Source: Gammaproteobacteria bacterium (lineage in GTDB: Bacteria; Pseudomonadota; Gammaproteobacteria; SZUA-140). Taken from it: a stretch of 64,000 bases of DNA. Of this stretch, positions 43,284 through 54,757 are shown piece after piece (the first letter of the stretch is position 1; every line of letters starts with the position of its first letter). The position numbers were made by a program, and so were the translations under genes. Below the pieces are notes generated by a model. That model saw only the letters and a list, made by a program, of their open reading frames with translations, was not told where the DNA came from and made no database searches. The DNA is taken from the NCBI GenBank assembly GCA_016712635.1, contig JADJQS010000001.1:594001-658000 (forward strand), given 5' to 3'.

Positions 43284-44476
43284 CTGACCTTCACCCGCGC
43301 CCCGTCCTCCAGCGTGTCGTCCGGATGCACGATCACGGTCTCGCCGCCCTGGAGACCGCCAAGCACCTGCGCCTGCAGACCGTTGCGATGGCCGATCTCG
43401 ATCCTGTGCCGGCGCGCGCGATCGTCCTCGACGGTGAATACATACCACTCGCCGCCGGCGCGGAACAGGGCGCTGGCCGGGATCTGCAGCACATCCGGCT
43501 CCTCCCACAGGATGAAGCCCGCCTCGACGCGGTAGCCGTCGCCGAGGCGTTCCCATTGTGCCGGCGGCGAAGTGATGTCGGCGATCACCAGCACGCGCTG
43601 CTCCTCGACACCGAGCGCCGAGATCTTGGTAAAGCCGGCCGGTTCGACGGTGCGGACCACGCCGGCAAGTGGCTCATCCCCGCCCCAGCGCCCGAACTGC
43701 ACGCGCATGCCCGGCCGGATGCGCACGGCATCATCGGACAGCACGTCGACCTCGACCTCCAGCGCGTGCGGATCGCCGACGTCGACCAGGGCCTCACCGT
43801 TCGCGACCACGCCCTCGCTCTTGCGGTGGACGGCGAGCACGCGCCCGTCGACCGGGGAACGCAGCGTGATGCGCTCCAGCACCTCGCCGCGCTCCTGCGC
43901 CGCCGAATAGGAGAGGGCGGTCCGCGCCGCCTCGAGGTCGTGCCGCGCGACATCGACCTGGAGCTGTGCCGCGCGCAGCGCGGCCTGCGTGCGCTCGGCC
44001 TCGGTGCGCGCGCGGTCCTCCTGTTCGGCGCTCGCGAGGTTGTTCCTGCGCAGGCCCAGCATGCGCTCATGTTCGATGCGGGCGAGATTCGCGCCCGATG
44101 CCGCGGCGGACGCGTTCTCCTTCGCCGCGAGATGGGCGGCGCCGGCGGCGGACGCGCGCGCCTCGGCGGACGCGCGGCTGCGCGGGTCGAGCACGTCGGA
44201 GGGCAGCGGTTCCAGCACCAGCAGCGGCGCGCCGCGCCTGACGGCGTCGCCGACGTCGAGGTCGACGCGGAGGGCGTAGGCGGCCACCGGCGCCGACAGC
44301 GTGTAGCGGTCGATGACGCGGGTCCGGCCTTCTTCATCCACCGTCACGCGCAGCGTGCCGCGCGCAGCGCGCGCGGTGTCGACGTTGATCGGCTGCGTAC
44401 GGAAACCGTAGGCCAGCAGCGCCAGCACCAGGACGGTGATACCGATGTATACGATGCGCCTGCGCCAGTTTTTCAA
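43280..44476 (-). CDS. HlyD/RND-type membrane fusion protein
   Basis: 398 residues. One N-terminal membrane anchor (about 7-23), then a biotinyl-lipoyl half, a long helical hairpin with SAEARASAAGAAHLAAKENASAA..RIEHERMLGLRR.., a second lipoyl half (RSPVDGRVLAVHRKSEGVV) and a beta-barrel end. Periplasmic adaptor for an ABC exporter, linked to the two genes just upstream on the same strand. The 166-bp gap from the permease stop holds heptad element 3. Its TGA (43282-43280) is provided by the heptad array. Confidence 0.9.
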   Translation of the reverse strand: MKNWRRRIVYIGITVLVLALLAYGFRTQPINVDTARAARGTLRVTVDEEGRTRVIDRYTLSAPVAAYALRVDLDVGDAVRRGAPLLVLEPLPSDVLDPRSRASAEARASAAGAAHLAAKENASAAASGANLARIEHERMLGLRRNNLASAEQEDRARTEAERTQAALRAAQLQVDVARHDLEAARTALSYSAAQERGEVLERITLRSPVDGRVLAVHRKSEGVVANGEALVDVGDPHALEVEVDVLSDDAVRIRPGMRVQFGRWGGDEPLAGVVRTVEPAGFTKISALGVEEQRVLVIADITSPPAQWERLGDGYRVEAGFILWEEPDVLQIPASALFRAGGEWYVFTVEDDRARRHRIEIGHRNGLQAQVLGGLQGGETVIVHPDDTLEDGARVKVR

Positions 44477-44619
44477 TGCTCAACTCCCATGTTCAATCTT
44501 CCGATCAGACCTTGCGCGCAAGGGTGTGTCAAGTCCGCGTCGGCACACAGCCCGTACCTGCCCTGCAGTTCCTGATCAATCATTACGCATTACCCATCAT
44601 GCCTTTGATCATTACCCGG

Positions 44620-44642
44620 TCCTGAGCCCTGAGTCCTCAGTC

Positions 44643-44647
<5 letters not shown>
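44620..44647. repeat. Heptad repeat, single arm (element 3)
   Basis: Four degenerate units TCCTGAG, CCCTGAG, TCCTCAG, TCCTATT, the inverse of GGACTNA. Lies at the 3' end of the permease gene; its TAG stop is inside the last unit. No facing arm was found. Confidence 0.7.
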
Positions 44648-47009
<2,362 letters not shown>

Positions 47010-47011
47010 GG

Positions 47012-47743
<732 letters not shown>

Positions 47744-47800
47744 GTCCGGCCCAGAATTCTGTGGTGTGTGTCCGAGTGTAGCATTGGGCCCGGAAATGTC

Positions 47801-47919
47801 AGGAGTGAGGCGTCAGGTGTTAAGCGTAAAAGAACAAATTCTCTGGACCATGTCTTTTGTTACCCCCTGCCCCTCACTCCTTACTCCTCCTAACGCCTCA
47901 CGCATCACACCTCACCTCC
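47801..47919. repeat. Heptad-type inverted element 4
   Basis: Left arm with degenerate units (AGGAGTGAGGCGTCAGGTGT from 47801), right arm CCTCACTCC ... CGCCTCACGC ... CACCTCACC to 47919. Unlike elements 1, 2, 5 and 6 it lies between divergent genes. Confidence 0.65.
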
Positions 47920-47956
47920 AGGTATCGCGCAGGTGCATGCTATCATTCTATTATTT

Positions 47957-48994
47957 ATGAACTGTATACCGTCCATCGACCGCATAGTCCCCATGGGCCT
48001 GCTGCTCGCCGCCTGCGCGCTCGCGCCCGGCGGCGCAATGGCAGCGGCCGATCTCAGGAGCCTGCACCACAGCCGGGAGATCGAGCAGTGCGGCACCTGC
48101 CACACGCAGACCGATTTTTCCGCCCTGGACCTGAAGCGCGGCTGCGCCACCTGTCATGCGAACGGTGAGCGCGGCGGCCCGCTCAAGCCGCTGGCCGGCG
48201 AGAAGCCCGCGGAGCCGGCGCTCGCGGATGGCGACGCACTCGGCCTGGCGGGCGAGATGTACAACGAGGGCACGCGGCTCGGCGCCGCGCCCGGCGCGAT
48301 GGTGCGCATCCCGGCAGGGGACTTCCGGATGGGCAGCAACGACCGCTTGTCCGACGAGGGCCCGCAGCACACCGTGCGCCTCGATGCCTACATGATCGAC
48401 AGATATGAAGTCACCAATCTGCAGTACCAGGCCTTCATCGAAGCGACCGGTCGGCGCGCGCCGGACGATTTCGAGAACCGCGCCCATCCTCCCGGCAAGG
48501 CCGATCACCCGGTCACCTTCGTCACCTGGTTCGACGCGCGCGACTACTGCGCCTGGGCGGGCAAGCGCCTGCCGACCGAGCAGGAGTGGGAAAAGGCGGC
48601 GCGCGGCACGGATGCGCGCATCTTCCCCTGGGGCGACGAGTTCGACATCCGCGCCGCCAACACGCCGGTGCGCTGGGCGCGCCTCGGCCAGGAGGGCGAC
48701 ACCACGCCGGTCGGCGCCTTCAAGGCGGGGGCGAGTCCCTACGGCCTCCACGACATGTCCGGCAACGTGTGGGAATGGACCGCCTCCTGGTACCTGCCGC
48801 ATCCCGGCAACTCTGCGAAATCGGAGAACTTCGGCGAGATCTACAAGGTGCTCAAGGGCGGCTCATGGTGGGACTGCTCGTTCTACAAATGCGGCATCTC
48901 CGCGCCCACCTACAACCGCAGCTTCTTCAACGCGCGGGTGAAGAACGCCTCGTTCGGTTTCCGCTGCGCGCAGGACGCGGGCGCAGCGCCATGA
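47957..48994 (+). CDS. Dihaem-motif protein fused to FGE-sulfatase (SUMF1) domain
   Basis: 345 residues from ATG at 47957; a GTG at 47933 would add eight. Signal peptide to about residue 30. Two haem c motifs, Cys45-x2-Cys48-His49 and Cys63-x2-Cys66-His67, sit in a short module. Then a formylglycine-generating-enzyme-like domain (about 105-340): IPAGDFRMGS, IDRYEVTNLQY, RLPTEQEWEKAARG, FPWGDEFD, GLHDMSGNVWEWT, and GGSWWDCSFYKCG with Cys307 and Cys312 spaced like the catalytic pair of FGE. Periplasmic. The haem-FGE fusion suggests a redox-linked maturation role. Its stop overlaps the next gene as ATGA. Confidence 0.87.
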   Translation: MNCIPSIDRIVPMGLLLAACALAPGGAMAAADLRSLHHSREIEQCGTCHTQTDFSALDLKRGCATCHANGERGGPLKPLAGEKPAEPALADGDALGLAGEMYNEGTRLGAAPGAMVRIPAGDFRMGSNDRLSDEGPQHTVRLDAYMIDRYEVTNLQYQAFIEATGRRAPDDFENRAHPPGKADHPVTFVTWFDARDYCAWAGKRLPTEQEWEKAARGTDARIFPWGDEFDIRAANTPVRWARLGQEGDTTPVGAFKAGASPYGLHDMSGNVWEWTASWYLPHPGNSAKSENFGEIYKVLKGGSWWDCSFYKCGISAPTYNRSFFNARVKNASFGFRCAQDAGAAP

Positions 48995-49905
48995 TCCGGG
49001 CCGCGCTGGCTTCCGCGCTGCTCGCACTCGCGGCGACGGCCGCCGGCGCGGGCGAGATGATCGGGATCCCGGCCGGAGATTTCCTGTTCGGCAGCGATGC
49101 GGTCGATGCCGGCGCCGACAGCCGCGAGTTCGGCCTCAACAAGCCGCTCCATCTCGACGAGCACCCGCAGCGGAAGCTCCGTCTCGACGCCTTCCTGATC
49201 GACCACTTCGAGGTCACCAATGCCGACTACCGCGAATTCGTCGTCGCCGAGAACTACTGGCTGCCCGATCCGTGGCAGGACAACGGCTTCCTGCTCGCGC
49301 GCCCGATCCTTGAGGTCGCCGACCTGCCCACCCTGCGCCGTCTCGCGGTGGAGACCTTCCGCCTGGATCGGGATACGCGCGAGATGGACAGGAATGCGCT
49401 GCTGGACGCGATCGAGGCCAGACGGCGCGAACTCGAGGCGCTGCCGGTGAGCGGGGTGAACTGGAACGACGCGCAGCGTTATTGCGCCTGGGCCGGCAAA
49501 CGCCTGCCGACCGAGCGCGAATGGGAAAAGGCCGCGCGCGGCACCGACGGGCGCGAATTCCCCTGGGGCAACGAGTGGTCCATCGAGCGCGTCAATGCCG
49601 GCCGCGGCGAGGAGTTCGGCGTCATGGCGGTCGGATCCCTGCCCGCGGGCCGCTCGCCCTACGGCGTCGAGGACATGGCCGGCAACGTGATGGAATGGGT
49701 CGCCGACTGGTACCAGCCCTATCCCGGCAGCGACTACGTCTCGAAGGATTACGGCGAGCGCTTCAAGGTCGTGCGCGGCGGCGGCTGGGGCGGCGTCGGA
49801 CACTACGTCATCAGCCACTTCTACCGCGCCGCGTACCGATTCTACCTCGCCCCCGACTCGCGCTTCGACGACCTCGGTTTCCGCTGCGCCGGCGACAAGC
49901 AATAA
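48991..49905 (+). CDS. Second FGE-sulfatase (SUMF1) domain protein
   Basis: 304 residues from ATG at 48991, translationally coupled to the previous gene; the frame runs back to 48586 in overlap. Signal peptide about 1-20 (LAATAAGAG). SUMF1 domain with IPAGDFLFGSD, DHFEVTNADYREFV, RLPTEREWEKAARGTDGREFPWGNEW, GVEDMAGNVMEWVADWY and GGGWGGVG. Unlike its partner it has no Cys at the catalytic position, so it cannot act as a Cys-dependent FGE; it probably binds a partner or works by a different reaction. An extra inserted helix (about 95-145) is present. Confidence 0.88.
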   Translation: MIRAALASALLALAATAAGAGEMIGIPAGDFLFGSDAVDAGADSREFGLNKPLHLDEHPQRKLRLDAFLIDHFEVTNADYREFVVAENYWLPDPWQDNGFLLARPILEVADLPTLRRLAVETFRLDRDTREMDRNALLDAIEARRRELEALPVSGVNWNDAQRYCAWAGKRLPTEREWEKAARGTDGREFPWGNEWSIERVNAGRGEEFGVMAVGSLPAGRSPYGVEDMAGNVMEWVADWYQPYPGSDYVSKDYGERFKVVRGGGWGGVGHYVISHFYRAAYRFYLAPDSRFDDLGFRCAGDKQ

Positions 49906-49933
49906 GGCGGGCGTCCGCTCAAGATGGAAGGCA

Positions 49934-49959
49934 GGGGACAGATTTATAAATCTGTCCCC
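49934..49959. repeat. REP-like palindrome (copy 5)
   Basis: GGGGACAGATTT-AT-AAATCTGTCCCC, perfect arms, 28 bp after the second SUMF1 stop. Confidence 0.85.
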
Positions 49960-49994
49960 GGGCGCGGTCCCCGGGCGCGCTGTCCCGGCCGGGG

Positions 49995-50342
49995 CTACTC
50001 CTTCGGGGCGTCGGGAGTCCGGCCCGGGGTGTAGATGGGGGTGGGAAAACGCGCGACGTTGCCGCCCTTCTCGCCGCCGCTGATCTTCGCGGTGCCCTGC
50101 TTGTCGACCTCGTCGATGCGGATCACGGCGTGTAGCGGGATGTAGCTGCGCCGGACACCCTCGAACTCCGCCTTGAGCCGCTCCTCCGTCGGGTCGACCA
50201 CCACGGCGGACTTCTCGCCGAACACGATCTCCGCAATCTCGACGAAACCGTACATGCCGCCCTGGTGCACCTGCCGGGCATAGATCTCGTAGACCTTGCC
50301 CTCGTTGTGAAACACGATCTTGTACAGATGTTTTGTCTTCAT
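49995..50342 (-). CDS. DUF1820 family protein
   Basis: 115 residues: HLYKIVFHNEGKVYEIYARQVHQGGMYGFVEIAEIVFGE, then DPTEERLKAEFEGVRRSYIPLHAVIRIDEV, which is the DUF1820 pattern of gammaproteobacteria. Soluble, no signal. Function unknown. Convergent with the second SUMF1 gene. Proline-rich short end. Confidence 0.9.
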   Translation of the reverse strand: MKTKHLYKIVFHNEGKVYEIYARQVHQGGMYGFVEIAEIVFGEKSAVVVDPTEERLKAEFEGVRRSYIPLHAVIRIDEVDKQGTAKISGGEKGGNVARFPTPIYTPGRTPDAPKE

Positions 50343-50400
50343 TGTCCGGCCATACGCTGTCGCTCTCTGCGCAGTCTACACCGTTACCGGTGCCGCGCCC

Positions 50401-51270
50401 TCAACGGATATGGGTGGACACCCGGTGCGCGAAGGAGTCGCCGCCCTGGTCCAGCGCGCGCTTGGCGAACATATCGTCCGGGAGGCCGAGATTGACGTGG
50501 ATGTCGGTCTGCTCCAGCACCGTCCTGTTGCCGTTGACCCGGTTCACGGCCTCGACCCGGTCCCACACCCAGGCGTCGCCGATCCGGGACCACTCGAAAC
50601 TCAGGGTCTTGACGTGGTTCAGGTCACGGTTGTAGCAATCGACGCGCAGCGGCAGATGACCGTCCTTCGCGATCCAGTAGACGAACTTCCCGTACGGGCT
50701 GCTGCCCGCGGCCAGCGGTACGGACTCGACGGTATAGACCGCCCGTCCGCCCAGGGTGTCGCTGCCGAGCAGGGTATGGCGGTCCAGTCCCGGGGCCCGC
50801 GGGACCAGTTCCTCCATGTCGAGCTCGGAAACGGAGAACTCGTCCCCTTCGGTGCGCCGGTCCGTCGCGGAGTAATCGCGCGGTTTGCGCGTCAGCTTGC
50901 GCGTCAGCCTGAGCTCGGGCAGGTACAGCCACTGGTCGGCATTCCGGTCCTGTTCGGCCCGGTAGAACCAGCCGAGGTAGGCGATATCCTTCTTGTCGGG
51001 CGGAAATTCGTTGAACATGATGACCTTCGACTCCACCCCGGCCGCGGCCGGAAAGCGCTTGTAGGCCATCACCAGGGCGAGGGCGCCGGTCTTGCCGCCG
51101 TCGTACTCGAAGCTGAACCGCAGGCGGGAAAAGGCGTCATCACCGCCATACACCTCGTAGACGCGCTGCATGATCCGGTCGGCGACGTCCTCTTCGGCGG
51201 CCGCGGCGGTGAATACGGCCAGCAGGCAGGCTCCGAGCGCGATGCGCCTGGTGAAGGTCTTCACGCTCAT
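50401..51270 (-). CDS. Outer-membrane lipoprotein-sorting (LolA-like) protein
   Basis: 289 residues from ATG at 51270, GGAGG 9 bases before it; a GTG at 51276 is the alternative. Signal peptide about 1-26. The mature part reads like the periplasmic LolA/LolB-like fold (DUF4292-type): YEVYGGDDAFSRLRFSFEY, MAYKRFP, FPPDKKDIAYLGWFYR, WLYLPELRLTRKLT and KFVYWIAKDGHLPLRVDCYNR. Such proteins carry lipids or lipoproteins across the periplasm. It is not next to an RND exporter as most relatives are. Confidence 0.75.
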   Translation of the reverse strand: MSVKTFTRRIALGACLLAVFTAAAAEEDVADRIMQRVYEVYGGDDAFSRLRFSFEYDGGKTGALALVMAYKRFPAAAGVESKVIMFNEFPPDKKDIAYLGWFYRAEQDRNADQWLYLPELRLTRKLTRKPRDYSATDRRTEGDEFSVSELDMEELVPRAPGLDRHTLLGSDTLGGRAVYTVESVPLAAGSSPYGKFVYWIAKDGHLPLRVDCYNRDLNHVKTLSFEWSRIGDAWVWDRVEAVNRVNGNRTVLEQTDIHVNLGLPDDMFAKRALDQGGDSFAHRVSTHIR

Positions 51271-51556
51271 TCTCACGCGCCTCCGTAGTGCGCCCCTGGA
51301 CGGGACGGGATCATCGACGGTCGCCGCCGCATCGCGCGGCTGCGTCCACAGCCCGGGGGCGGGGCGTCCCGCATCCGGCGCGGCCGGCCGCGGCGGCTAT
51401 TCCTGACAATCCCCGTCTGAGGGTAAACTCTATTACAATTCATCATGTATTTCACCCGAGACGCGATCCGCCCGGCCCGGTGACGGGACAGCCCGCGTAC
51501 GGTCCGCGCATCCGGCCGCCGGCACATGCACGTTGCGGCAGCATGAAGGTATTCCA

Positions 51557-52552
51557 ATGAACCAGAAACCGTTTCGTACACTGCTGCTGTGGATCATCTG
51601 GGCCGCCACCGCCGTCATCACCTATTTTTCCCTGTACCGCGGCGGCGAGGTCTGGGCCTTCGTCCAGACCGACCAGAGTCGCGTGACCTGGCTGATCCTC
51701 GGCCTCTTCGTGTTCGGCCTCATCTGCAGCTTCGCGCTCACCATACTGGTCACGCTGGAGGCGCTGGTGGCCAACCGCGTGGACGAGAGCGTCGCCGGCA
51801 AGGGCCTGAAGGCGATCGACAGACTGCCGCGCCGGCGCAGCGTGAGCCGGTTCTACACGGCGCTCAAGACGACCACCGAGGCCAGCAACGGCAACGTGGA
51901 CATCGAGGCGCTGCTCACCAGCGAACTCTCGATCTACCAGCGCATCAGCCATTCGACCGACGTCATCGGCAATCTGCTCATCACGCTCGGCCTGATCGGC
52001 ACCGTGGTCGGCCTCACCCTGGTGCTCACCGGGCTCACCGGCTCGCTGGAGGCGCTCGGCCACGACTCCGAAATGATGCTGAGCGGCCTGCGCACGGCCA
52101 TGGCAGGCATGGGGACCGCCTTCTACACCACCCTGCTCGGGGCGGTGCTCGGCGGCGTGCTGCTGCGCGTGTTCGCCCAGATCACCGAACACGGCATCAA
52201 CAGCGTGTACGATGCCGTGATGCGGACCTGCCTGGTGCACTGCGCCGCAGACCTGCAGCCCACGATGCAGCGCGACCTGCGCCATCTCGACACCCAGATC
52301 GAGGCGCTCGGGCTGCGCATCAAGGTGCTGCAGCACGCGTTCGACGAATCGCGCGAGACAATGGCCCGGTTTCGCGAGGAGGCCACCCGCCTGCGCGACC
52401 TGTCGCAGGAGGAGAACAAGATCCTGCTCGACAACATACGCCTGCACAAGCACAGCATCGAGATGATGCGCGGCGAGGTCAAGGCGATGCGGAACATCAA
52501 CAAGCCCTGGTGGGTGCGCCTGCGCGACGCCTTCTGGGAACAGAAGCCCTAG
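51557..52552 (+). CDS. MotA/TolQ/ExbB-type proton channel subunit
   Basis: 331 residues from ATG at 51557 with GAAGGT 6 bases upstream. Four membrane helices at about 9-27, 44-66, 136-160 and 181-206, with the MotA/TolQ family block VIGNLLITLGLIGTVVGLTL..LRTAMAGMGTAFYTTLLGAVLGG. A cytoplasmic loop lies between helices 2 and 3 and a long amphipathic tail follows helix 4 (about 225-320), longer than in ExbB and recalling ZorA-type tails. Forms an ion channel with the next gene's membrane helix, 16 bp away. Confidence 0.88.
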   Translation: MNQKPFRTLLLWIIWAATAVITYFSLYRGGEVWAFVQTDQSRVTWLILGLFVFGLICSFALTILVTLEALVANRVDESVAGKGLKAIDRLPRRRSVSRFYTALKTTTEASNGNVDIEALLTSELSIYQRISHSTDVIGNLLITLGLIGTVVGLTLVLTGLTGSLEALGHDSEMMLSGLRTAMAGMGTAFYTTLLGAVLGGVLLRVFAQITEHGINSVYDAVMRTCLVHCAADLQPTMQRDLRHLDTQIEALGLRIKVLQHAFDESRETMARFREEATRLRDLSQEENKILLDNIRLHKHSIEMMRGEVKAMRNINKPWWVRLRDAFWEQKP

Positions 52553-52568
52553 GGCCGGAGCCCGTGTC

Positions 52569-53351
52569 ATGAAGGATAGACGCAAGGCCAGCTTCACGAA
52601 CATCCACGAGAGCTTCTCGGACATGGCCCTGCTCATGCTGGCCACCTTCATCTTCCTGTTTGTGCTGATCCTGATCACCTCGCGACTGGCGGAGGAATAC
52701 GAGACGCCCCAGCTCAAGCAGCAGGTCGACGAGATGCGCAGGGAGCTGCAGCGCAGCGCTGCGGACAAGGACCGGCTTCTGCGCGAGCTGGACGACATGG
52801 CCGGCATGAGCACCGAGGCGCAGATGCAGCGGGCACTCGAGGTCGCCCAGCTCGCCACCGGCCAGGGCCGCAAGGATTTCGAGATCTTCATCGCGGGGCT
52901 GCGCAACCTGCCCGGCGACGACCTGCACCTGGTGGTCGACGCCACCGGATCGATGCACGGCCTGTCGTCATTCCTGATCCCCATCCTGCGCGTGATCGTG
53001 ATCCGCTCCGGCAAACATCTGGACGCGATCACCTGGTTCTCGGACGAGAACGCCGGGACCTATACCGGCTCGATGGGCGAGATGTTCGACCAGCTGGTGC
53101 AGGGCGCGCCGTTCATCGGCGCCAACGAGACCATCGGCGACGCCTTCCGCAAGGCCGCCATGAACGCCAAGGCCCCGGGCGCCTACCTGCTGCTCGGCGA
53201 CGAGCCCTCGGACGACCGCATCTACTATCTCGACATCCCGAGCCCGGTGTTCACCCTGCCGATCGGCCGCTCCAACCCCACCACCCTGTGGGAATACCAG
53301 ACCCTGGCGGACAAGACCGGCGGCAAGATGCTGCAGCTCAACTTCAAATAA
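52569..53351 (+). CDS. MotB-like anchor with periplasmic von Willebrand A domain
   Basis: 260 residues. A short cytoplasmic head, then one helix at about 19-38 in which Asp18 (FSDMALLMLATF) stands where MotB has its proton-binding Asp before the TM; coiled coil at about 45-100; then a vWA domain (about 115-258) with a MIDAS-like motif Asp124-x-Thr126-x-Ser128 (VVDATGSM), a later Thr/Glu turn and LLLGDEPSDD. Topology puts the vWA in the periplasm, in place of the OmpA-like peptidoglycan anchor of MotB and ZorB. Co-transcribed with the MotA-like gene. Likely a proton-driven device acting on an envelope partner. Confidence 0.82.
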   Translation: MKDRRKASFTNIHESFSDMALLMLATFIFLFVLILITSRLAEEYETPQLKQQVDEMRRELQRSAADKDRLLRELDDMAGMSTEAQMQRALEVAQLATGQGRKDFEIFIAGLRNLPGDDLHLVVDATGSMHGLSSFLIPILRVIVIRSGKHLDAITWFSDENAGTYTGSMGEMFDQLVQGAPFIGANETIGDAFRKAAMNAKAPGAYLLLGDEPSDDRIYYLDIPSPVFTLPIGRSNPTTLWEYQTLADKTGGKMLQLNFK

Positions 53352-53356
53352 AACCC

Positions 53357-53635
53357 GGGACCAAGGACTGAGGACTAGGGACTGGGTAAAAGTCAAAAGC
53401 AGCAAGGATTTTGCGGAGTAGTAGCCGAGTGAGGATTGAATAATCCGTCATGCCCGCGCAGGCGGGCATCCAGGCCCTTGAATTCTCGGATTACCGCTTT
53501 CGCTGGATGACAACCAGATCATCATCCGGAATTTCTCCAGATGTTTTATCTCAAAGCGATGCCCGCATTCTCCGATTCACAGGGACTGCGAGAATCAGGG
53601 GGCTCAGTTTTTACTTAGTCCTCAGTCCTGAGCCC
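53357..53635. repeat. Heptad-bounded composite element 5
   Basis: Left arm of four degenerate units (53357-53384: GGGACCA, AGGACTG, AGGACTA, GGGACTG), followed by GGTAAAA. Right arm (53615-53635): TTAGTCC, TCAGTCC, TGAGCCC, preceded by TTTTTAC. Inside sits a CGTCATGCCCG-type hairpin (53446-53473) and other sequence. It fills the gap between the convergent vWA and fructosamine kinase genes. Confidence 0.75.
53446..53473. repeat. CGTCATKCCCG-type hairpin repeat (copy 1)
   Basis: Begins CGTCATGCCCGCGCAGG and ends GGCGGGCATCCAG, an inverted repeat around GCGCAGGC. This family is widespread in proteobacterial intergenic DNA. Confidence 0.8.
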
Positions 53636-53642
53636 TGTCTTT

Positions 53643-54533
53643 TCAGTTCACCTCCCCCAACAGCATGTCGATCATGGATTCCGCCTGCGCGCGATAACCG
53701 CCGCCGAACAGGTTGAGGTGATTGAGCACGTGGTAGAGGTTGTAAAGTGTCTTGCGCAGCCCATAGCCCGCGTCGAGCGGCCAGGCCTCGCGGTAGGCGT
53801 GATAGAACGCAGCGGGGAACCCGCCGAACAGCTCTGTCATCGCGATATCGGCCTCGCGGTCGCCGTAATACACCGCCGGGTCGAATATCACGGGCTCGCC
53901 GCCGCGCGTGAACGCCGCATTGCCGGACCAGAGATCGCCGTGCAGCAGCGACGCTTGAGGCGCATGGCCCGCCAGCAGCGCCGGCAGCGCCGCCAGCAGG
54001 TGTTCACCGCGTTGCTGGAGGCGGCCGCGGTGTCCGTTGGCGGCGGCGAGTTCGAGCTGATGGCCCAGGCGCCGTTCGCGCCAGAATCGCACCCAGTCCG
54101 CGTCGGGCCGGTTGGGCTGCGGGGTGGAGCCGATGGTGTTGTCGCGCCGCCAGCCGAAATCGGGCCGCGTGACGCGATGCTGCGCCGCGAGCCGGCGTCC
54201 CAGCTCCTCGTGGCCCGCGGCAGCGCCCCGCCCCAGCTCCAGGAATTCCAGCACCAGAAAGGCCGCGCCCGGGGTCACCCCAAGACACACCGGCGCCGGC
54301 ACGCGCACGGCATTCGCCGCGCGCAGTTCCTCCAGGCCGGCGAACTCGGCGGCAAACATCGGCGCGCGATCAGGTTCGTTCAGCTTGACGAAATACGACT
54401 GCGCGCCGCTGCTGACGCGCCACGCGGCATTGATGCAGCCGCCGCTGACGCTATCCTGGGTACGGATACTGAAGGCCCGGCCTGCGGCCTCGCTGATCGC
54501 CTGCGCGACCGCGTTCGACAGTTCCTGGTCCAT
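53643..54533 (-). CDS. Fructosamine kinase family protein
   Basis: 296 residues from ATG at 54533 (the frame extends to a TTG at 54566). Phosphorylates ketoamine-glycated proteins so that they fall apart; a repair enzyme. SVSGGCINAAWRV for the N-lobe Gly loop, YFVKLNE with the ATP Lys, LVLEFLEL hinge, the catalytic LLHGDLWSGNAAF and IFDPAVYYGDREADIAMTELFGGF with the metal Asp. Length matches bacterial FN3K. Ribosome site weak (GGAGG 16 bases away), so the start may be a little upstream. Confidence 0.92.
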   Translation of the reverse strand: MDQELSNAVAQAISEAAGRAFSIRTQDSVSGGCINAAWRVSSGAQSYFVKLNEPDRAPMFAAEFAGLEELRAANAVRVPAPVCLGVTPGAAFLVLEFLELGRGAAAGHEELGRRLAAQHRVTRPDFGWRRDNTIGSTPQPNRPDADWVRFWRERRLGHQLELAAANGHRGRLQQRGEHLLAALPALLAGHAPQASLLHGDLWSGNAAFTRGGEPVIFDPAVYYGDREADIAMTELFGGFPAAFYHAYREAWPLDAGYGLRKTLYNLYHVLNHLNLFGGGYRAQAESMIDMLLGEVN

Positions 54534-54572
54534 GAGCAGACCCGCACCCTCCGGAAAATCGGGCAATGGTAC

Positions 54573-54596
54573 GGGGACGGATTTAAATCCGTCCCC
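54573..54596. repeat. REP-like palindrome (copy 6, perfect)
   Basis: GGGGACGGATTT directly joined to AAATCCGTCCCC, a perfect 24-bp palindrome upstream of the fructosamine kinase gene. Confidence 0.85.
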
Positions 54597-54610
54597 TGGC
54601 AGAGAAAAAT

Positions 54611-54682
54611 GGGGACAGATTTATTTTTTGACGAACTTTTCCCTTCGTAAACCGGGCGTTTCCAAAAAATAAATCTGTCCCC
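54611..54682. repeat. REP-like palindrome (copy 7, long-looped)
   Basis: Arms of 20 bp (GGGGACAGATTTATTTTTTG / its inverse ending at 54682) with a loop of about 30 bases. Longer than the other copies and the only one with an extended arm, so it may be the complete form from which the short ones derive. Confidence 0.8.
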
Positions 54683-54714
54683 CGATATCCGTCCCCGATA
54701 TCCACAAAAAGAAA

Positions 54715-54745
54715 AAGGTCCCCGGCGTTTGGCGCCGGGGACCTT
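54715..54745 (-). terminator. Rho-independent terminator after transaldolase gene
   Basis: 13-bp stem AAGGTCCCCGGCG / CGCCGGGGACCTT, then on the minus strand a run of TTTTTCTTTTTG. It lies 12 bases beyond the transaldolase stop. Confidence 0.93.
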
Positions 54746-54757
54746 CATGATACGGAA

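Noticed and set aside
51557..53351. Zorya-type phage defence
   Set aside because: The MotA-like subunit has a long tail as ZorA does, but the partner carries vWA instead of the OmpA domain and no ZorC, ZorD or ZorE gene is next to it. The uvrD helicase is 12 kb away and is a normal repair gene.
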